The translations under genes were made by a program, and so were the position numbers. The notes below the pieces were generated by a model. The model was given only the letters and a program-made list of their open reading frames with translations, did not search any database and was not told where the DNA came from. 14,285 nt of DNA from DASXTW01 sp046726275 (GTDB taxonomy: Bacteria > Actinomycetota > UBA4738): contig JBKPAF010000079.1 in the NCBI GenBank assembly GCA_046726275.1, positions 1 through 14,285 of the forward strand. The letters run 5' to 3'. This document shows positions 14,001-14,285 of the stretch, one piece after another. Within the stretch, counting starts at the first letter, position 1; every line of letters begins with the position of its first letter.

Positions 14001-14065
14001 CTCATCGATTAGATGCGCTACCCACCAGCCGGTGGCAGAACGATGTCCGTTGGAATCTCTTGCGT

Positions 14066-14077
14066 AGGCAATTGCCT
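14066..14077. repeat. Perfect 12-base palindrome
   Basis: AGGCAATTGCCT is self-complementary and lies in the 172-base non-coding gap between the divergent vapB and hicA-like genes (13979-14150). It could be an operator for the hicA-like gene. Apart from this, the -10-like hexamer at 14139 and the vapB site, I see nothing in the gap; in particular there is no hicB-like ORF. Confidence 0.4.
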
Positions 14078-14138
14078 TCAGGGGGATCGGTAAGCAGGCG
14101 GACCAGTATCCACAGCCCCCACAGTCAGTCCCCCCAGA

Positions 14139-14144
14139 TACGGT
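14139..14144 (+). promoter_or_regulatory. -10-like hexamer before the hicA-like gene
   Basis: TACGGT (TANNNT) ends 6 bases before the proposed TTG start at 14151, again with no Shine-Dalgarno. Weak on its own. Confidence 0.28.
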
Positions 14145-14150
14145 CAGCGC

Positions 14151-14285
14151 TTGAACACAAGCAAGCTTCTTCATCGCCTTACCCGAGGCGCCCTAACGAA
14201 TGTTTCGTTCTCGGACTTCCAGAGACTGGTCGAGTCGTGCGGATTCGTCCTCGACCGCGTCCGGGCCAGCCACCATATCTATCAT
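14151..14285 (+). CDS. HicA-like toxin, 5' part only (runs off window)
   Basis: Forty-five codons in one open frame to the last base of the window. The segment VSFSDFQRLVESCGFVLDRV then RASHHIYH matches the HicA mRNA interferase fold: a helix, then GF.L.R, then the catalytic-type histidine H41 in ASHHIY. Most relatives have Gly before Ser-His; here it is Ala39. HicA toxins bind and cut mRNA and are held by HicB. No HicB is seen upstream, so any antitoxin must lie downstream, outside the window. TTG at 14151 is chosen because no ATG or GTG exists in frame upstream back to the stop at 14091. The start KLLHRLTRGALTN resembles a HicA subgroup with a short N-terminal helix. Confidence 0.65.
   Translation, partial: MNTSKLLHRLTRGALTNVSFSDFQRLVESCGFVLDRVRASHHIYH

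Noticed and set aside
14023..14040. Short CCACC/GGTGG hairpin upstream of the hicA-like gene
   Set aside because: The five-base stem is expected by chance in GC-rich sequence and has no associated signal.
13869..14174. 101-codon minus-strand ORF before and over vapB
   Set aside because: It overlaps vapB out of frame and opposes the hicA-like ORF; there are no domain features.
11132..14285. Insertion sequence, integrase or attachment site bounding the accessory right end
   Set aside because: No transposase or recombinase motif, flanking direct repeat or tRNA was found on either strand.

Overview
This is a GC-rich, densely coded stretch of a bacterial chromosome, most likely from an actinobacterium or a related uncultured high-GC lineage. 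That placement is inferred from three things. There are class III nucleotide cyclases fused to STAND-type ATPases, the amidase type and a small conserved protein both look actinobacterial, and several genes have a -10-like TANNNT hexamer only 6-10 bases before the start codon with no Shine-Dalgarno (leaderless style). No rRNA, tRNA, CRISPR array or insertion sequence was seen.

Layout. Bases 1-52 hold the tail of an upstream membrane protein. At 127-3300 lies a 1057-residue zinc ribbon / cyclase / AAA ATPase / TPR protein. A small conserved protein follows (3622-3933), possibly coupled to a tiny ORF in front of it. At 4009-4782 a second, stand-alone cyclase carries two compensating one-base frameshifts and changed key residues, so it is a pseudogene or an assembly error. 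Facing it is a LysM-tailed peptidoglycan amidase (4783-5754, minus). Divergent from the amidase is a SAM methyltransferase (5798-6628), which overlaps tail to tail with a CHAT-domain protease (6615-8336, minus). The protease gene is divergent from a third cyclase fused to an NB-ARC-like ATPase and TPRs (8426-11056). A secreted Asp-box (sialidase-like) beta-propeller protein follows (11132-12577), then a decayed 3' remnant of a GrpB-family gene (12630-12817) and a SnoaL/NTF2-like protein (12836-13279). The right end holds toxin-antitoxin material: a vapBC pair on the minus strand (13323-13978) with a palindromic operator-like site, and the first 45 codons of a HicA-like toxin running off the window (14151-14285).

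How it may fit together. Two intact cyclase-STAND-TPR proteins look like signal-integrating sensors that could couple ligand or partner binding to cyclic nucleotide production. The third shares a short divergent control region with a CHAT protease. CHAT proteases elsewhere work with STAND or TPR sensors in regulated proteolysis or defence, so this pair is the best candidate for an undescribed signalling or defence module, but the link rests only on adjacency and family behaviour. The right end (gene remnant, vapBC, orphan hicA-like gene) has the character of an accessory, turned-over region.
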